DNA of 64,000 nt from Corynebacterium sp. NML130628 (GCF_001875665.1 NZ_MLAL01000016.1:248001-312000), one strand, 5' to 3'. Positions 1-9,093 are shown, numbered from the stretch's first letter. Program-made: numbers and translations. The notes: generated from the sequence alone by a model not told the origin.

Positions 1-1545
1 AAACACATTCAAGGTAAGGGCGATGAAAACGTCATTGCGGTTGTCGGGGATGGAGCACTCACGGGTGGTATGTGCTGGGAGGCACTGAACAATATTGCCG
101 CTGCTGAGCGCAACGTGGTCATCGTTGTTAATGACAACGGGCGTTCGTATTCGCCAACGATCGGCGGTTTTGCGAATAACCTGACTCGTCTTCGTGATCA
201 GCTGGCCGCATTGCGTATGAAACCAGGCTATGACGACGTCATGGAGTCCGGCAAAAAGACGCTGAAATCGATGGGTTGGGTCGGTGAGCGCACCTTTGAG
301 GCGCTGCATGCGCTGAAGGAAGGTGTGAAGTCACAAGTCATTCCGACGGAGATGTTCCCCGAGCTGGGAATCAAGTACGTGGGGCCGGTAGAGGGCCACG
401 ATATAACAGCTCTGCTTAGCGCTTTTGAGTACGCGAAAACTTATGAGGGTCCTTTGATCGTGCACGTAGTGACGGAAAAGGGCCACGGCTTTGCACCTGC
501 GGTGAACAATATTGCAGATCAGATGCACTCGACTGGCGCTATCGATCCTGTAACAGGAGAATCTCTGAAGAAAACAAGGCCAGGGTGGACTTCGATCTTT
601 ACGGAGGAGCTTCTCGACGCCGGTAGAACGCGGGATGACGTTGTTGCCATCACTGCTGCTATGGCCGGACCTACCGGACTTGCACCCTTTGCTGAAGAGT
701 TCCCGGATCGTTTCTTTGATGTTGGTATTGCGGAGCAGCATGCGATTGCGTCTGCTAGCGGTCTTGCGCTTGGTGGGCTTCATCCGGTTGTTGCCGTCTA
801 TTCGACATTCCTGAATCGCGCTTTTGACCAGCTTTTGATGGATGCGGCGCTCATCAAGCAACCGTTGACTGTTGTGTTGGACAGGGCAGGTGTCACCGGA
901 TCGGACGGTGCAAGTCATAACGGTGTGTGGGATATGTCGCTGACGTCGATTATTCCGAGCATTCGTGTTGCGGCCCCTCGTGACCCTCAGCAGTTGCGGG
1001 AGCTGTTCAGGGAAGCACTGACGGTCCAAGATGGTCCAACCGTAGTTCGATTTCCGAAGGGCAGTGTCGGTGAAGATCTAACGGCAATTAAGCGGCTGCC
1101 TGGTGGCGTAGATGTTCTCCTGGAACCTGCATTGGATCGCGAAGAGGAAGACACGACTATCGATGTACTGATTGTGGCTGTGGGAGTGTTTGCAGAGCCA
1201 GCGCTGCGTGTTGCCGAAAATCTCGAGAAAGACAATATTCGCGTGACCGTTATTGATCCTCGGTGGGTCATGCCAGTTTCTCCAGATATTCTTGACAAAG
1301 CCGTTGAAGCGGATCTCGTTGTCGTGTATGAAGACGGAATCGTTCATGGTGGCGTTGGCTCAGCGGTCGCTGAAGCGCTGTCTTGCGCTGAGATCGACAC
1401 ACCGTTGCGGCACATTGCGTTTCCTCAAGTTTTCCCAGAGCATGCTTCTCGCGAAGAAGTGCTCGAAGAATACGGAATGGATGAGTCCTCTGCGACGGAA
1501 AAGATTCGCGAGTGGGTCAATGGAATTGAGGATTCCGAACTATAA
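1..1545 (+). CDS. dxs: 1-deoxy-D-xylulose-5-phosphate synthase, 5' truncated by window
   Basis: Condenses pyruvate and glyceraldehyde-3-phosphate to DXP with thiamine diphosphate, the entry step of the MEP isoprenoid pathway in the cytosol. The reading frame is open from base 1, so the true start lies outside; 514 residues are present and about 120 N-terminal ones are missing compared with the usual ~635. Visible are the thiamine-diphosphate motif GDGALTGG with following N residues at the very left, the pyrimidine-binding domain ([30 protein letters not shown]) and the C-terminal transketolase domain (VIDPRWVMP). The gene ends only 5 bp from the convergent rnd stop, with no terminator between them. 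Confidence 0.97.
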   Translation, partial: KHIQGKGDENVIAVVGDGALTGGMCWEALNNIAAAERNVVIVVNDNGRSYSPTIGGFANNLTRLRDQLAALRMKPGYDDVMESGKKTLKSMGWVGERTFEALHALKEGVKSQVIPTEMFPELGIKYVGPVEGHDITALLSAFEYAKTYEGPLIVHVVTEKGHGFAPAVNNIADQMHSTGAIDPVTGESLKKTRPGWTSIFTEELLDAGRTRDDVVAITAAMAGPTGLAPFAEEFPDRFFDVGIAEQHAIASASGLALGGLHPVVAVYSTFLNRAFDQLLMDAALIKQPLTVVLDRAGVTGSDGASHNGVWDMSLTSIIPSIRVAAPRDPQQLRELFREALTVQDGPTVVRFPKGSVGEDLTAIKRLPGGVDVLLEPALDREEEDTTIDVLIVAVGVFAEPALRVAENLEKDNIRVTVIDPRWVMPVSPDILDKAVEADLVVVYEDGIVHGGVGSAVAEALSCAEIDTPLRHIAFPQVFPEHASREEVLEEYGMDESSATEKIREWVNGIEDSEL

Positions 1546-1550
1546 GCTGC

Positions 1551-2747
1551 TTAGCGGCGTCGACAGGGTTGCTCCGCGACGAAAATAGGCGCAAGGAAGT
1601 CGATCTGCCATTCACGCATTCCCATCCTGGCCAGCAGTGGGCGGGTATATTCCATTGGCCAGTCGAGTCGTTCTTGAAATGCGGTCCAGAGCGTTCTGTT
1701 CAATACCTTGTTAGTCAAAAGGAGGTCCTTGCGGATCCCGAGGTGCTCGCAGATTTCTTCGACGCGCGTGATGATATTTCGCTGGGTACGGAGGGCAGTT
1801 CTGTTGTGCTTCGTCCACTCCCAAATACTCTTTGGACTCGGCTGCCGAACTTGCTCCCTCAGGGAGCTTTCAAGAGGCGAGACAAGTGCGTCATTAATGG
1901 TTTCCAGCCAGAAGTAGGGGAACTCTGTTAAAGATTCGAATGAGCGATTGAATTCCAGAAGCTCATCAACTGTCGTTGGACGACGCTTTGCCATCGGCAC
2001 TAGCAGTTTGGTCGGGAGCACCAAGCCAGGGGCAATATCGTGGTCATAGGCGAAGCAGTCGCGTGCGTCCCACAGCCACTTGGTGAGAGTCAGATCGAGG
2101 TCTGATAAGTCATCCGAGAGATATGGCGTATCGAGCCAAGAATGCTCCATCAAGCTGGGATCCGAACGCATTTTGACTAGATGAGCGAATTCTTGGGTAG
2201 CGTACTCAAGTTTGCCCTGCGAATCGAGGAGATGGACCAACGCCTGCTCAAGGTGAGGTAGATAGATGACGTCCTGCGCTGCGTACTCGAGCATCGAGGA
2301 GGACAATGGAGTTTGTGACCAGTCGGCCTTACTGTGCTGCTTTGGTAGCGAAACCTGGCAGATGTCTTTGACTAAAACGCCCAGATTACTCGCGGGAAAT
2401 CCAGCAAAACGAGCAGCAAGCTCAGTATCGAAAATTGTATACGGTCGGAGTCCCAGCTGAGCGAGGCACGGAAGGTCCTCACTCGCAGCGTGAATCACCC
2501 ATTCCTGGTTGTTGCAGACCGGCGCGAAATGCTGCTGGAATTCCTCCCTATGATGTTCCGGGGCAATGAGGAATGTTCCTGCATCTTTGCGGTAGATCTG
2601 GACTAGAAATGCACGGTCGTCATAGCGGTAACCGCCAGCGCGCTCGGTATCAATGCAGAATGGTCCGAGTCCCTCAGCAAGCCGTTCAGCAGCTTCAGCA
2701 AACTGGGAGGGTTGATCCACGAAAGTGTAGGACAGATTTGCTTCCAT
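1551..2747 (-). CDS. rnd: HRDC-domain ribonuclease D-like 3'-5' exonuclease
   Basis: Predicted DEDD-family 3'-5' exoribonuclease acting in RNA maturation or turnover. 398 residues: the ExoI motif D-x-E is at about residue 33 (IDTER), the ExoIII motif Y-x3-D is in YAAQDVIYL, and a helical HRDC-type region occupies roughly residues 210-290. A long C-terminal part follows, as usual for actinobacterial homologues. It lies 17 bp downstream of the DUF3000 gene on the same strand, so the two are probably cotranscribed. The ATG at 2747 is the first Met of the conserved N-terminus; no strong Shine-Dalgarno is visible. In C. glutamicum the same neighbours (dxs, rnd, DUF3000, hemQ) occur, from memory. 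Confidence 0.9.
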   Translation of the reverse strand: MEANLSYTFVDQPSQFAEAAERLAEGLGPFCIDTERAGGYRYDDRAFLVQIYRKDAGTFLIAPEHHREEFQQHFAPVCNNQEWVIHAASEDLPCLAQLGLRPYTIFDTELAARFAGFPASNLGVLVKDICQVSLPKQHSKADWSQTPLSSSMLEYAAQDVIYLPHLEQALVHLLDSQGKLEYATQEFAHLVKMRSDPSLMEHSWLDTPYLSDDLSDLDLTLTKWLWDARDCFAYDHDIAPGLVLPTKLLVPMAKRRPTTVDELLEFNRSFESLTEFPYFWLETINDALVSPLESSLREQVRQPSPKSIWEWTKHNRTALRTQRNIITRVEEICEHLGIRKDLLLTNKVLNRTLWTAFQERLDWPMEYTRPLLARMGMREWQIDFLAPIFVAEQPCRRR

Positions 2748-2764
2748 GCGTAAACATTCTAATG

Positions 2765-3340
2765 CTACGAAATGGTTCGTACACCTTCGGGCGGTAAACC
2801 GGCCACCAGACTAAGTACGTTTGCGAAAGCTTCGACATGTGATGACAAATCAATGCCGTCGGCAGTCCAGGAGGCGCGCATCTCTAACTGGTAGGCGCGC
2901 GGTGGTCCTCCAATTTCACCGAAACGGACGGAGGCCGTGGAAGTGACAGTGCCACCCAGGTTTGTGAACCCCGCGTTGTTTCCCTCCAACGACTCGTTGA
3001 GCCACTGCCACGCGACGTCCGGCAAGAGCGGATCGGCTGCGACGGCGTCGTCCATATCTGCCTGAATGTATGCCACGAGCCGCATTGAGCCTTCCCAGGC
3101 CTCCTCGGCCTCAGGGGAATGGAGGAGGATCAGTCGCCCGAAAGCGTCACCTTGATCGGGTTTCGTCTGGATGACCTCGAGGCCTACAGCATGGCTATAA
3201 GGCGCTGGACGTTGAGGCGGTCGAATTGTGCCGATGGAGATTTCCGGGCGCAATTGAGCCCTGTGCATTGACTCGACGGCAGCGGTGAACTCTGCTGGAG
3301 TTGACTTGCTCTCGCTTGGGGAGGTGGTATCCGGGTTCAT
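2765..3340 (-). CDS. DUF3000 family protein
   Basis: A 191-residue protein of the actinobacterial DUF3000 family, function unknown. It has no signal peptide or membrane segment. A short Ser/Thr-rich N-terminus is followed by a compact domain with conserved RPEI, PPQRPAPYSHA and a C-terminal LVAGLPPEGVR. The frame stays open further upstream, but I chose the ATG at 3340 because the upstream codons do not look like protein and because family members begin just before the AEFxxAVxSMHxAxLRPEI block. It is divergently transcribed from hemQ, with a 191-bp shared intergenic region, and is followed by rnd. Confidence 0.8.
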   Translation of the reverse strand: MNPDTTSPSESKSTPAEFTAAVESMHRAQLRPEISIGTIRPPQRPAPYSHAVGLEVIQTKPDQGDAFGRLILLHSPEAEEAWEGSMRLVAYIQADMDDAVAADPLLPDVAWQWLNESLEGNNAGFTNLGGTVTSTASVRFGEIGGPPRAYQLEMRASWTADGIDLSSHVEAFANVLSLVAGLPPEGVRTIS

Positions 3341-3531
3341 CACGCTCACCAAGCTAATGATATTGAGGCTCGTGGGGAGTGAGGCGCGCCGTGAGTTAGA
3401 AGAATGGATTCGTTCGGCGTCGAGAAGTGTACACTGAACTAGTACTTTCGTTGGATGTATGTTGTATATCTGTGGTTGGGGCATTTCGGCGCCACGACAG
3501 ACGTACTGTGAATCGCTAAAGGAGAGTTTGA

Positions 3532-4233
3532 ATGGCGAAGCTTGATTACGAAAAACTGAACGCAACCCAGCGCTACCTGCAGTATGCGGTATTTCGCGCG
3601 ATTCCCGGCGCGCTGGGTACCGAACGTGACGAAATCATCGCAGAAGCAGAAAAGTTCTTTGAAGAGCTGAAGACAGAGGGGAAAGTTGTCGTACGGGGAT
3701 TTTACGACAACACCGGTATTCGAGCTGATGCAGACTTTATGATTTGGTGGCATGCAGAAGAGTTTGAGTACATCCAAGATGCGCTCGCGCGGTTCCGTCG
3801 TGACACGGCGCTTGGCCAGCTGTTGGAGGTTTCTTGGCTCGGTAACGGTATCCACCGCCCTGCGGAATTCAATAAGTCGCACCTGCCAAGCTTCATCATG
3901 GGGGAGGAGCCGAAGGATTGGATTACGGTCTACCCGTTCGTACGTTCTTACGACTGGTACGTGATGGAGCCGGAGAAGCGCCGCAGGATCCTGATGGAGC
4001 ACGGCATGGCTGCTCGTGATTACGCAGATGTCCGCGCGAACACCGTTGAAGCTTTTGTTCTCGGAGACTATGAATGGATGCTCTCCTTTGAGGCGGACAC
4101 GCTGGAGCGCATTGAATCGCTTATGAAGACGATGCGCTACACTGAGGCGCGCCTTCACGTGCGTGAGGAAATTCCGTTCCAGACGGGTCGTCGCGTCGCG
4201 GGCATCGCAGACGTCATTAAGGTTTTGCCGTAA
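3532..4233 (+). CDS. hemQ: Coproheme decarboxylase HemQ (ChdC)
   Basis: Last enzyme of the coproporphyrin-dependent haem pathway: two oxidative decarboxylations of coproheme III to haem b, using hydrogen peroxide. 233 residues of the chlorite-dismutase fold. Visible are the catalytic Tyr134 in YPFVRSYDWY, the proximal haem ligand His157 in MEHGMAARDY, and His117 in NKSHLPSF, which corresponds to the distal His of actinobacterial HemQ (position 118 in C. diphtheriae, from memory). The start has an excellent Shine-Dalgarno (AAAGGAG) 7 bp upstream. The gene is divergent from DUF3000 and convergent with msrB; a terminator follows. Confidence 0.95.
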   Translation: MAKLDYEKLNATQRYLQYAVFRAIPGALGTERDEIIAEAEKFFEELKTEGKVVVRGFYDNTGIRADADFMIWWHAEEFEYIQDALARFRRDTALGQLLEVSWLGNGIHRPAEFNKSHLPSFIMGEEPKDWITVYPFVRSYDWYVMEPEKRRRILMEHGMAARDYADVRANTVEAFVLGDYEWMLSFEADTLERIESLMKTMRYTEARLHVREEIPFQTGRRVAGIADVIKVLP

Positions 4234-4254
4234 CTGCTAGTTCGAGCCTGAAAG

Positions 4255-4294
4255 AACTCCCTCGGCACCTCTGTGGTGCTGGGGAGTTGTTTTA
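4255..4294. terminator. Bidirectional terminator between hemQ and msrB
   Basis: Inverted repeat AACTCCC-TC-GGCACC / GGTGC-TG-GGGAGTT with a 5-nt loop, followed by GTTTTAG. It lies between the convergent stops of hemQ and msrB, so it can serve both. Confidence 0.85.
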
Positions 4295-4301
4295 GTTGGA
4301 C

Positions 4302-4715
4302 TTAGTTGTCAGAGTCGTCGAACTTGAGCGCGATCGAGTTGATGCAGTAGCGCTGATCAGTCGGAGTGTCGAACCCCTCGCCTTCAAACACGTGCCCAAG
4401 GTGCGAGTGGCATTGCGCACAGAGTACTTCGGTACGTTCCATTCCAAGTGAGTGGTCGGCACGCTTGATGACGGCCGCTTCGTCATCGGGGGCGAAGAAG
4501 GCTGGCCAACCGCAGTGCGCATTAAATTTGGTGGTTGACCGGAATAATTCCGCGCCACAAGCGCGGCAGACGTAGACGCCCTCTGCGAAGTGATCAGTGT
4601 ATTCTCCAACGCCGGGTGCTTCTGTTCCTGCTTGTCGGAGTACGCGGAACTCTTCAGGGGTGAGGCGAGACTTCCACTCCGCGTCCGTTATCTCCTGAAA
4701 TCGATTCTCTGGCAT
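4302..4715 (-). CDS. msrB: Peptide-methionine (R)-S-oxide reductase MsrB
   Basis: Reduces methionine-R-sulfoxide in oxidised proteins. 137 residues, a typical cytosolic MsrB. The zinc site is C50xxC53 and C99xxC102, the catalytic Cys is C124 in RYCINS, and the partner Cys C68 lies in HCGWPAF. The start is uncertain: ATG 4715 has AAAGGTG upstream, whereas a GTG at 4730 would add five residues but its purine-rich stretch abuts the codon. The gene begins inside the 3' end of aftC, so the two frames overlap by 62 bp and are probably translationally coupled. It is last in the reductase-aftC-msrB operon. Confidence 0.93.
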   Translation of the reverse strand: MPENRFQEITDAEWKSRLTPEEFRVLRQAGTEAPGVGEYTDHFAEGVYVCRACGAELFRSTTKFNAHCGWPAFFAPDDEAAVIKRADHSLGMERTEVLCAQCHSHLGHVFEGEGFDTPTDQRYCINSIALKFDDSDN

Positions 4716-5982
4716 GAGTGTCGTATGCACCTTTCTTTGTAGTCAGCAGTGTGGTGAGCACCCAGGTTGCCGTTGTCACGATAAACAATGCCCATCCCAG
4801 TGTGGGAAGGAACGTGGTGATCCACCTGCCGATGAGTGGGTTTTGAAGTGTTGTCCATTGTAGCGGTGCGAGGCAAAACATAAGCCCGACCCAGGGACCG
4901 CTGGTGTGCATTGGGCTTCGCGGAGCGAGCACGGTAAATGCTGCAGGGAAAAGCATCATTGAGTAGTAAGCCTGACCGAGTGAAGAGAGCAAACACACTC
5001 CCGCGAGTAGCACCGTGGAACTCATCGTGAGCCACAAATACTCGTCTGACCAACGCCAACGGGCGAGCCCAAGCACCGCGATTGCAACAGCAGCACCAAA
5101 GACGATAAACAGCGCATCGTAGGACTGTGCTGGAAGTCCAAAATAGGTCGTGAACCCGGGCAGTGACGAATTTGCGTAGTCGCGGGTTATAGCGAGGTAC
5201 GGGACAACCACGTCAATGTAGTCGCGAGCGCCTGGTGTGAGCGGCCAAGCGACGAGATTGAACACCACCGGAGTGAAAACACTTGGCAGCAAACAACGCC
5301 AGCGTAACTGCATCAGGGGCAGCACAATCAAAGGGGCAAACATTGGTTTGACGAGGATCGCAACGCCGAGGCACACGCCAGCGAGCACAAAGCGCTTTCT
5401 GATGTAGCTGTAAAGGAAAATAGTGAAGAGGAGCAGTAAAACACCATTGATGTTTGAAAAAACGAGGGTGTTGACAACCGATTCTGTGCAGAAACTCAGC
5501 GCAATGCTGATAGGGAATAGCGGGTGGGTAAGCGACTTGCCACTGAGCCTGGTAAGGAGCGCAAGCGCTACAAGTATGGCGACTACGTTTGCCAAAATGA
5601 AGAGTGGGCGGATCAGCGAGGCATCGCTAAATAGCCCCAAGGGGGAGAGCAGCAGCGTCGCTCCAGGATTGTAAAGATAGTGGGGATCGACGTGGTGATA
5701 CACCTCGTTGTAGACCGGGACGCGCTCGACAAAGCGACGGGCGGCTGCCCACACGGTCGTGAAGTCGTCGGTCTGGGATCCTTGCCTGGCAAGGATGACA
5801 ACGCGGTGGATGATGAGTAAAAGCGCCAGCGGCCAGGCGGCGCGGGCCGCGTAGGCAGCGGGTTGCAGCGTGCGCGTTGCCGCGGTGGTGTGCGGATCAT
5901 CCTGTGGGCCAGGAGTGACCCAGAAGCTGTTCAGGCGTCGTATCCAGGCGGGGGGAGTGTTTTGTGCGTACGTCACGCGCAT
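4654..5982 (-). CDS. aftC: GT87 family arabinofuranosyltransferase (AftC type)
   Basis: Polytopic membrane glycosyltransferase of family GT87 (DUF2029). In corynebacteria and mycobacteria AftC adds alpha-1,3-linked arabinofuranose branches to arabinogalactan from decaprenyl-phosphoarabinose on the outer face of the membrane. 442 residues with about ten hydrophobic segments. Conserved features are the acidic DDFTTVWAAAR in the first extracytoplasmic loop and the YLYNPGATLLLSPLG block. The neighbours (RibD-like reductase upstream, msrB downstream) are the same as for C. glutamicum AftC, from memory. The polar C-terminal tail runs 62 bp into msrB. No clear Shine-Dalgarno; the gene starts 17 bp after the reductase stop. 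Confidence 0.85.
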   Translation of the reverse strand: MRVTYAQNTPPAWIRRLNSFWVTPGPQDDPHTTAATRTLQPAAYAARAAWPLALLLIIHRVVILARQGSQTDDFTTVWAAARRFVERVPVYNEVYHHVDPHYLYNPGATLLLSPLGLFSDASLIRPLFILANVVAILVALALLTRLSGKSLTHPLFPISIALSFCTESVVNTLVFSNINGVLLLLFTIFLYSYIRKRFVLAGVCLGVAILVKPMFAPLIVLPLMQLRWRCLLPSVFTPVVFNLVAWPLTPGARDYIDVVVPYLAITRDYANSSLPGFTTYFGLPAQSYDALFIVFGAAVAIAVLGLARWRWSDEYLWLTMSSTVLLAGVCLLSSLGQAYYSMMLFPAAFTVLAPRSPMHTSGPWVGLMFCLAPLQWTTLQNPLIGRWITTFLPTLGWALFIVTTATWVLTTLLTTKKGAYDTHARESISGDNGRGVEVSPHP

Positions 5983-5999
5983 AACAGTACCGAATGCGA

Positions 6000-6773
6000 T
6001 TACCTCTTGTGGGAAGCGCCTGTGTCCGGCAGGCGGTAACGCACGAACATCATCGAGTCCTCGCTCACCCGCACGTCTTCGATCTCGAGCGAGGCGACAT
6101 AGTCGCCGCCTCCGCCGAAGAGTGGCTTTTCAATGTTGCCCTGCAACGTCGGGTCAATGGTCAGGTGCAAGATGTCGCCAAGGCCTGCGGTCAGGAGCAT
6201 GTCGTAGAGCCCAGGTCCGCCCTCGCAGACGATGCGGTTGAAGCCATGGGCGTGTAGGGCGTCGATAATCGAGTGCGCGGAGCCATCCCCAGTAGAAAGG
6301 ATGCGACCGCCCGCGTACCGGATTGCTTCTCGACGACCCGCCAGCGCCGGCTCGTCGACACGGTGCTGCGGAGCGAGGAAAAGCGGGGGCACCTCCGTGT
6401 CGTAGAACAGCTGCGTATCCACATCGAAGTCGAAGCTATCGGTGATGATCGCAAGCGGCGGGACCTCCGCTTGTCCTCGCGTCTGACGTTCAGCCTTTTC
6501 CGCGTCGGTGCACTTGACCCCGGAGTAGTTTTCCGCCCGTGCGGTGGCTCCGCCGACTAAGACGGCGTCGGACCACACACGCAGCAGGTTGAGCAGTGCG
6601 GCATCGATGCTGTTGCCAAGCGAACCGGACGTGCCTTCGACAGAGGCCGCGCCGGACAGCGTCATGACCGCAATTAGGCGCAGTTGTTGGGCCGAAGTAG
6701 GCAGTACAGTTCCCAGTAGGTCCGCTGGTTTAAAAGTGCGACGCGCGTCTAACATGTCGTCAAGCGTACACAT
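6000..6773 (-). CDS. RibD C-terminal domain (pyrimidine reductase-like) protein
   Basis: 257-residue dihydrofolate-reductase-fold protein of the RibD C-terminal family. It is probably an NADPH-dependent reductase, but it lacks the deaminase half of RibD, so its substrate is not known. Features typical of the family are SLGNSIDAALLNLLRVWSDAVLVGGATARAE in the first half (N-terminal nucleotide-binding part) and IVCEGGPGLYDMLLTAGLGD with LHLTIDPTLQG in the second. The start is chosen at ATG 6773 (an alternative Met lies six codons on); no strong Shine-Dalgarno is seen, so translation may be leaderless. It heads the operon with aftC and msrB. Confidence 0.8.
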   Translation of the reverse strand: MCTLDDMLDARRTFKPADLLGTVLPTSAQQLRLIAVMTLSGAASVEGTSGSLGNSIDAALLNLLRVWSDAVLVGGATARAENYSGVKCTDAEKAERQTRGQAEVPPLAIITDSFDFDVDTQLFYDTEVPPLFLAPQHRVDEPALAGRREAIRYAGGRILSTGDGSAHSIIDALHAHGFNRIVCEGGPGLYDMLLTAGLGDILHLTIDPTLQGNIEKPLFGGGGDYVASLEIEDVRVSEDSMMFVRYRLPDTGASHKR

Positions 6774-6865
6774 CTGAGTACCAGGATATTGGAGCAATAG
6801 CACGTGGCCTAGCGTCATCCTCACGCCGAATCTGTGGTGTTGAAAAACGTGGCGGATATTGTTAC

Positions 6866-7607
6866 GTGAGCTGCGGCAGCGAATCGCAGTGTTTGAAGAA
6901 AGGACGAGAATTGGTTGTGACGGATAAAGCCTGCGAATACATTGCTGGCGAGCGCAGGATCGATCCCGGCACATATGAGATCGTCGAATATGCGCCAGCT
7001 ACATCGCGCGACTCGGCACAGCCGAGCCTTGGGAGGTGCTCTCAGGGGCCATCTTGGTAGCCGTCGACACGCATAGGCAGCTGCACAATGCTGACGGCGC
7101 ACTGATCACAGGGGCAGGCGCGGACGCCCTGTTCCTCGGCGGGACAACCATCGACGCGACAGCCGAGGATTACCTTCAACATTGGGATACTGAGGTACGC
7201 CGCAGGATCAAGGCACATTTCACCCAGCAGCGTTTCATCCCGAACTTCTACGAGCGCCTCATCGCAGAACCCGAGCGCCACATTCAGGTTTGGCAGACAC
7301 ACGAGGCAGTCGACCTCGCACTGCGCATCCACCCACGAGTAACCCGCGGGACCAACCTCGCACAAGACAAAGCGCTCTTTCGTCGCATCGCTGCAGACTT
7401 GAGAATCGATCCGGCACTCGTCCAGACCACGAAAACCCGATGCAAGTCTCATCAGGAGGCCTGGATGCCATTGTTGCGCTGGTACGGGAACAGCTAGCGC
7501 ACAGGGCGGGGGAGAAGAAATACTCTGACCCGATGAGGGAGCCGATAGAGTTTACGGTGGCCCGCCTGTTTCTCGAGCAGCTGAAAGACCAGGTGACCCG
7601 CGAGTAG
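6866..7607 (+). pseudogene. Truncated, frameshifted asparagine-synthase-like gene
   Basis: Protein-like sequence continues through three frames. Frame 2 (to about 7000) reads ACEYIAGERRIDPGTYEIVE. Frame 1 (about 6995-7440) reads ITGAGADALFLGG and later THEAVDLALRIHP and DKALFRRIAADL. Frame 3 (about 7440 to the stop at 7607) reads MQVSSGGLDAIVALVREQ. The middle part resembles the GADELFGG region and C-terminal helices of asparagine-synthase PP-loop ATPases, and the last part resembles their K-AAQ-SG tail. The SGGxDS PP-loop itself is absent and at least two frameshifts are needed, so I call a decayed remnant. It is divergent from the reductase gene and ends 28 bp before the target-site duplication flanking the insertion sequence. 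The exact family is inferred, not proven. Confidence 0.5.
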
Positions 7608-7635
7608 GTGGAATCGGACCTAGGCATGTGCATCT

Positions 7636-7643
7636 ACCCCTAG
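7636..7643. repeat. Left copy of 8-bp target-site duplication
   Basis: ACCCCTAG occurs directly before the left inverted repeat and again directly after the right one (9094-9101), the size expected for IS256-family insertion. Confidence 0.9.
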
Positions 7644-7816
7644 GGCTTAAGGGACATTTTGTGTGTGTAAATCGATCCGGTTTCCCGGGATGACCTCGCC
7701 CAACAGATAGAAATGGTTTCCAAAACAGTTCCATTTCCCCGTTTCGAGAAATCAACACCGAATAACACCACACCTGTGGTATAGGCTCCGGTCGTTCTGC
7801 GGTAAGGCCAATTGCT

Positions 7817-9031
7817 ATGGCAATCACAAACCGGCCGTCTTGCCCACTATGCGGCCACACACTGATAAAAAACGGAACCACGACCACAGGCACACAACGC
7901 TGGCGCTGCCCGAACTGCAACGCATCCACAATCAACCCCCGCGCCCACACCAACGATGTACGCCACTTCAACATCTTCATCGACTGGATACTTAGCGGGG
8001 AACCCGCAGACCGCATCGCCACAACACGACACAAAGTGACCAGACGCACCCTAACCAGGTGGTTTCAACTGCTGTGGTTTATCACCGTGCCCAACATGAC
8101 AGACCCATATCGCGTCTACGACCAGGTCTTTATCGACGGCACCTACTTCCACAAAAAATGCCTCCTCGTCGCCTGTACTAACACGCACGTCATCGCCTGG
8201 CATTGGTGTTTGCGTGAAAGCTCATCCGAGTACCTCAAACTCCTCGACAAGATCGCCCCACCGCTGATCATCACCACTGACGGCTCAGGAGGAGCTCTGA
8301 AAGCCATCCACAGTAAATGGCCTCACGTAGCCATCCAGCGCTGTCTTGTCCACGTACAACGCAACACGTTGAGCGATATCAGCAAAAACCCGATCCACCC
8401 AGCACATAAAGCAATCCGCAAGCTTGGCTACATGCTCGTCAACGTTGCTGATACCGATGATGCCGCACGATATATTGCAGCCGTACACACCACCCGAACC
8501 ACCTTTGACGACTGGCTGAAACAGCGCACCTACCGTCGCGATATTCCCCAAGGCCAAGTACCAACATGGGTCAACGACACCCAGCAATGGTGGTACACCC
8601 ACCGCAATGCACGTCGTGCCCTGCGCAGGTTTGAAAAGCTCATCCAAGACGACCAACTCTTTGTATTCCTCACCCCACCAGAGGGTGTGACACAAGATGT
8701 AAAAGCCACCACAAACCTTCTAGAAGGCGGGATCAACAAGCAGCTCAAAGACAAAGCCGGCCAACACCGCGGCATGTTCGATGAGCATCAACGCATCACC
8801 ATGGATTGGTGGCTATACATGCACACACAGGACCCAGTGCCACCGCTTGAACTTGCCCGGCAACAAGACTTCGGACGCGTTGGTGAGAAGGCCGCACGAG
8901 CTGCGTGGGCCAGAGAAGAACTACAACGCCGCGGTCACCTGGATGGGCGGCCAAAAGAATTCGATACCGGCATTGATAGTCAGTGGAACCCCAGCTTAGG
9001 CGTGAGGAAAGGATGGGCCGGACGCAGCTAA
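7817..9031 (+). CDS. IS1249-like transposase (IS256/mutator family)
   Basis: 404-residue DDE transposase that cuts and joins the ends of the surrounding element. An N-terminal zinc-ribbon (CPLCG at 9, CPNC at 31) is followed by a helix-turn-helix-like stretch (about 55-85). The catalytic acids are D107 in VFIDGTYF, D155 in ITTDGSGG and E303 in TTNLLEGG, with the IS256-family C-x2-H signature at C177/H180 between the second Asp and the Glu. It closely resembles transposases annotated as IS1249 in corynebacteria such as those of Tn5432, from memory. A weak Shine-Dalgarno (AAGG) precedes the ATG. No frameshift or stop is seen, so it should be functional. Confidence 0.93.
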   Translation: MAITNRPSCPLCGHTLIKNGTTTTGTQRWRCPNCNASTINPRAHTNDVRHFNIFIDWILSGEPADRIATTRHKVTRRTLTRWFQLLWFITVPNMTDPYRVYDQVFIDGTYFHKKCLLVACTNTHVIAWHWCLRESSSEYLKLLDKIAPPLIITTDGSGGALKAIHSKWPHVAIQRCLVHVQRNTLSDISKNPIHPAHKAIRKLGYMLVNVADTDDAARYIAAVHTTRTTFDDWLKQRTYRRDIPQGQVPTWVNDTQQWWYTHRNARRALRRFEKLIQDDQLFVFLTPPEGVTQDVKATTNLLEGGINKQLKDKAGQHRGMFDEHQRITMDWWLYMHTQDPVPPLELARQQDFGRVGEKAARAAWAREELQRRGHLDGRPKEFDTGIDSQWNPSLGVRKGWAGRS

Positions 9032-9052
9032 ACACACACAAAATGTCCCTTA
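9032..9052. repeat. Internal second copy of the IS right end
   Basis: Reverse complement matches the left inverted repeat over 21 bp (TAAGGGACATTTTGTG core) and lies 41 bp inside the true right end, immediately after the transposase stop. Confidence 0.8.
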
Positions 9053-9093
9053 TCGCGACACGCCGCAAAAACACACAAAATGTCCCTTAAGCC

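Larger units (their letters stand above)
7644..9093 (+). mobile_element. IS1249-type insertion sequence (IS256 family), intact
   Basis: 1450-bp element with perfect 23-bp terminal inverted repeats (7644-7666 and 9071-9093; left end begins GGCTTAAGGGACATTTTG) and an 8-bp target duplication ACCCCTAG on both sides. It carries one full-length transposase gene. About 170 bp lie between the left end and the transposase start; I see no other gene there. A second near-perfect copy of the right end lies inside the element at 9032-9052. Perfect ends, an intact gene and an exact target duplication suggest a recent and possibly still active insertion. It sits between an already decayed gene and a tRNA-Val gene. 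Confidence 0.92.
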
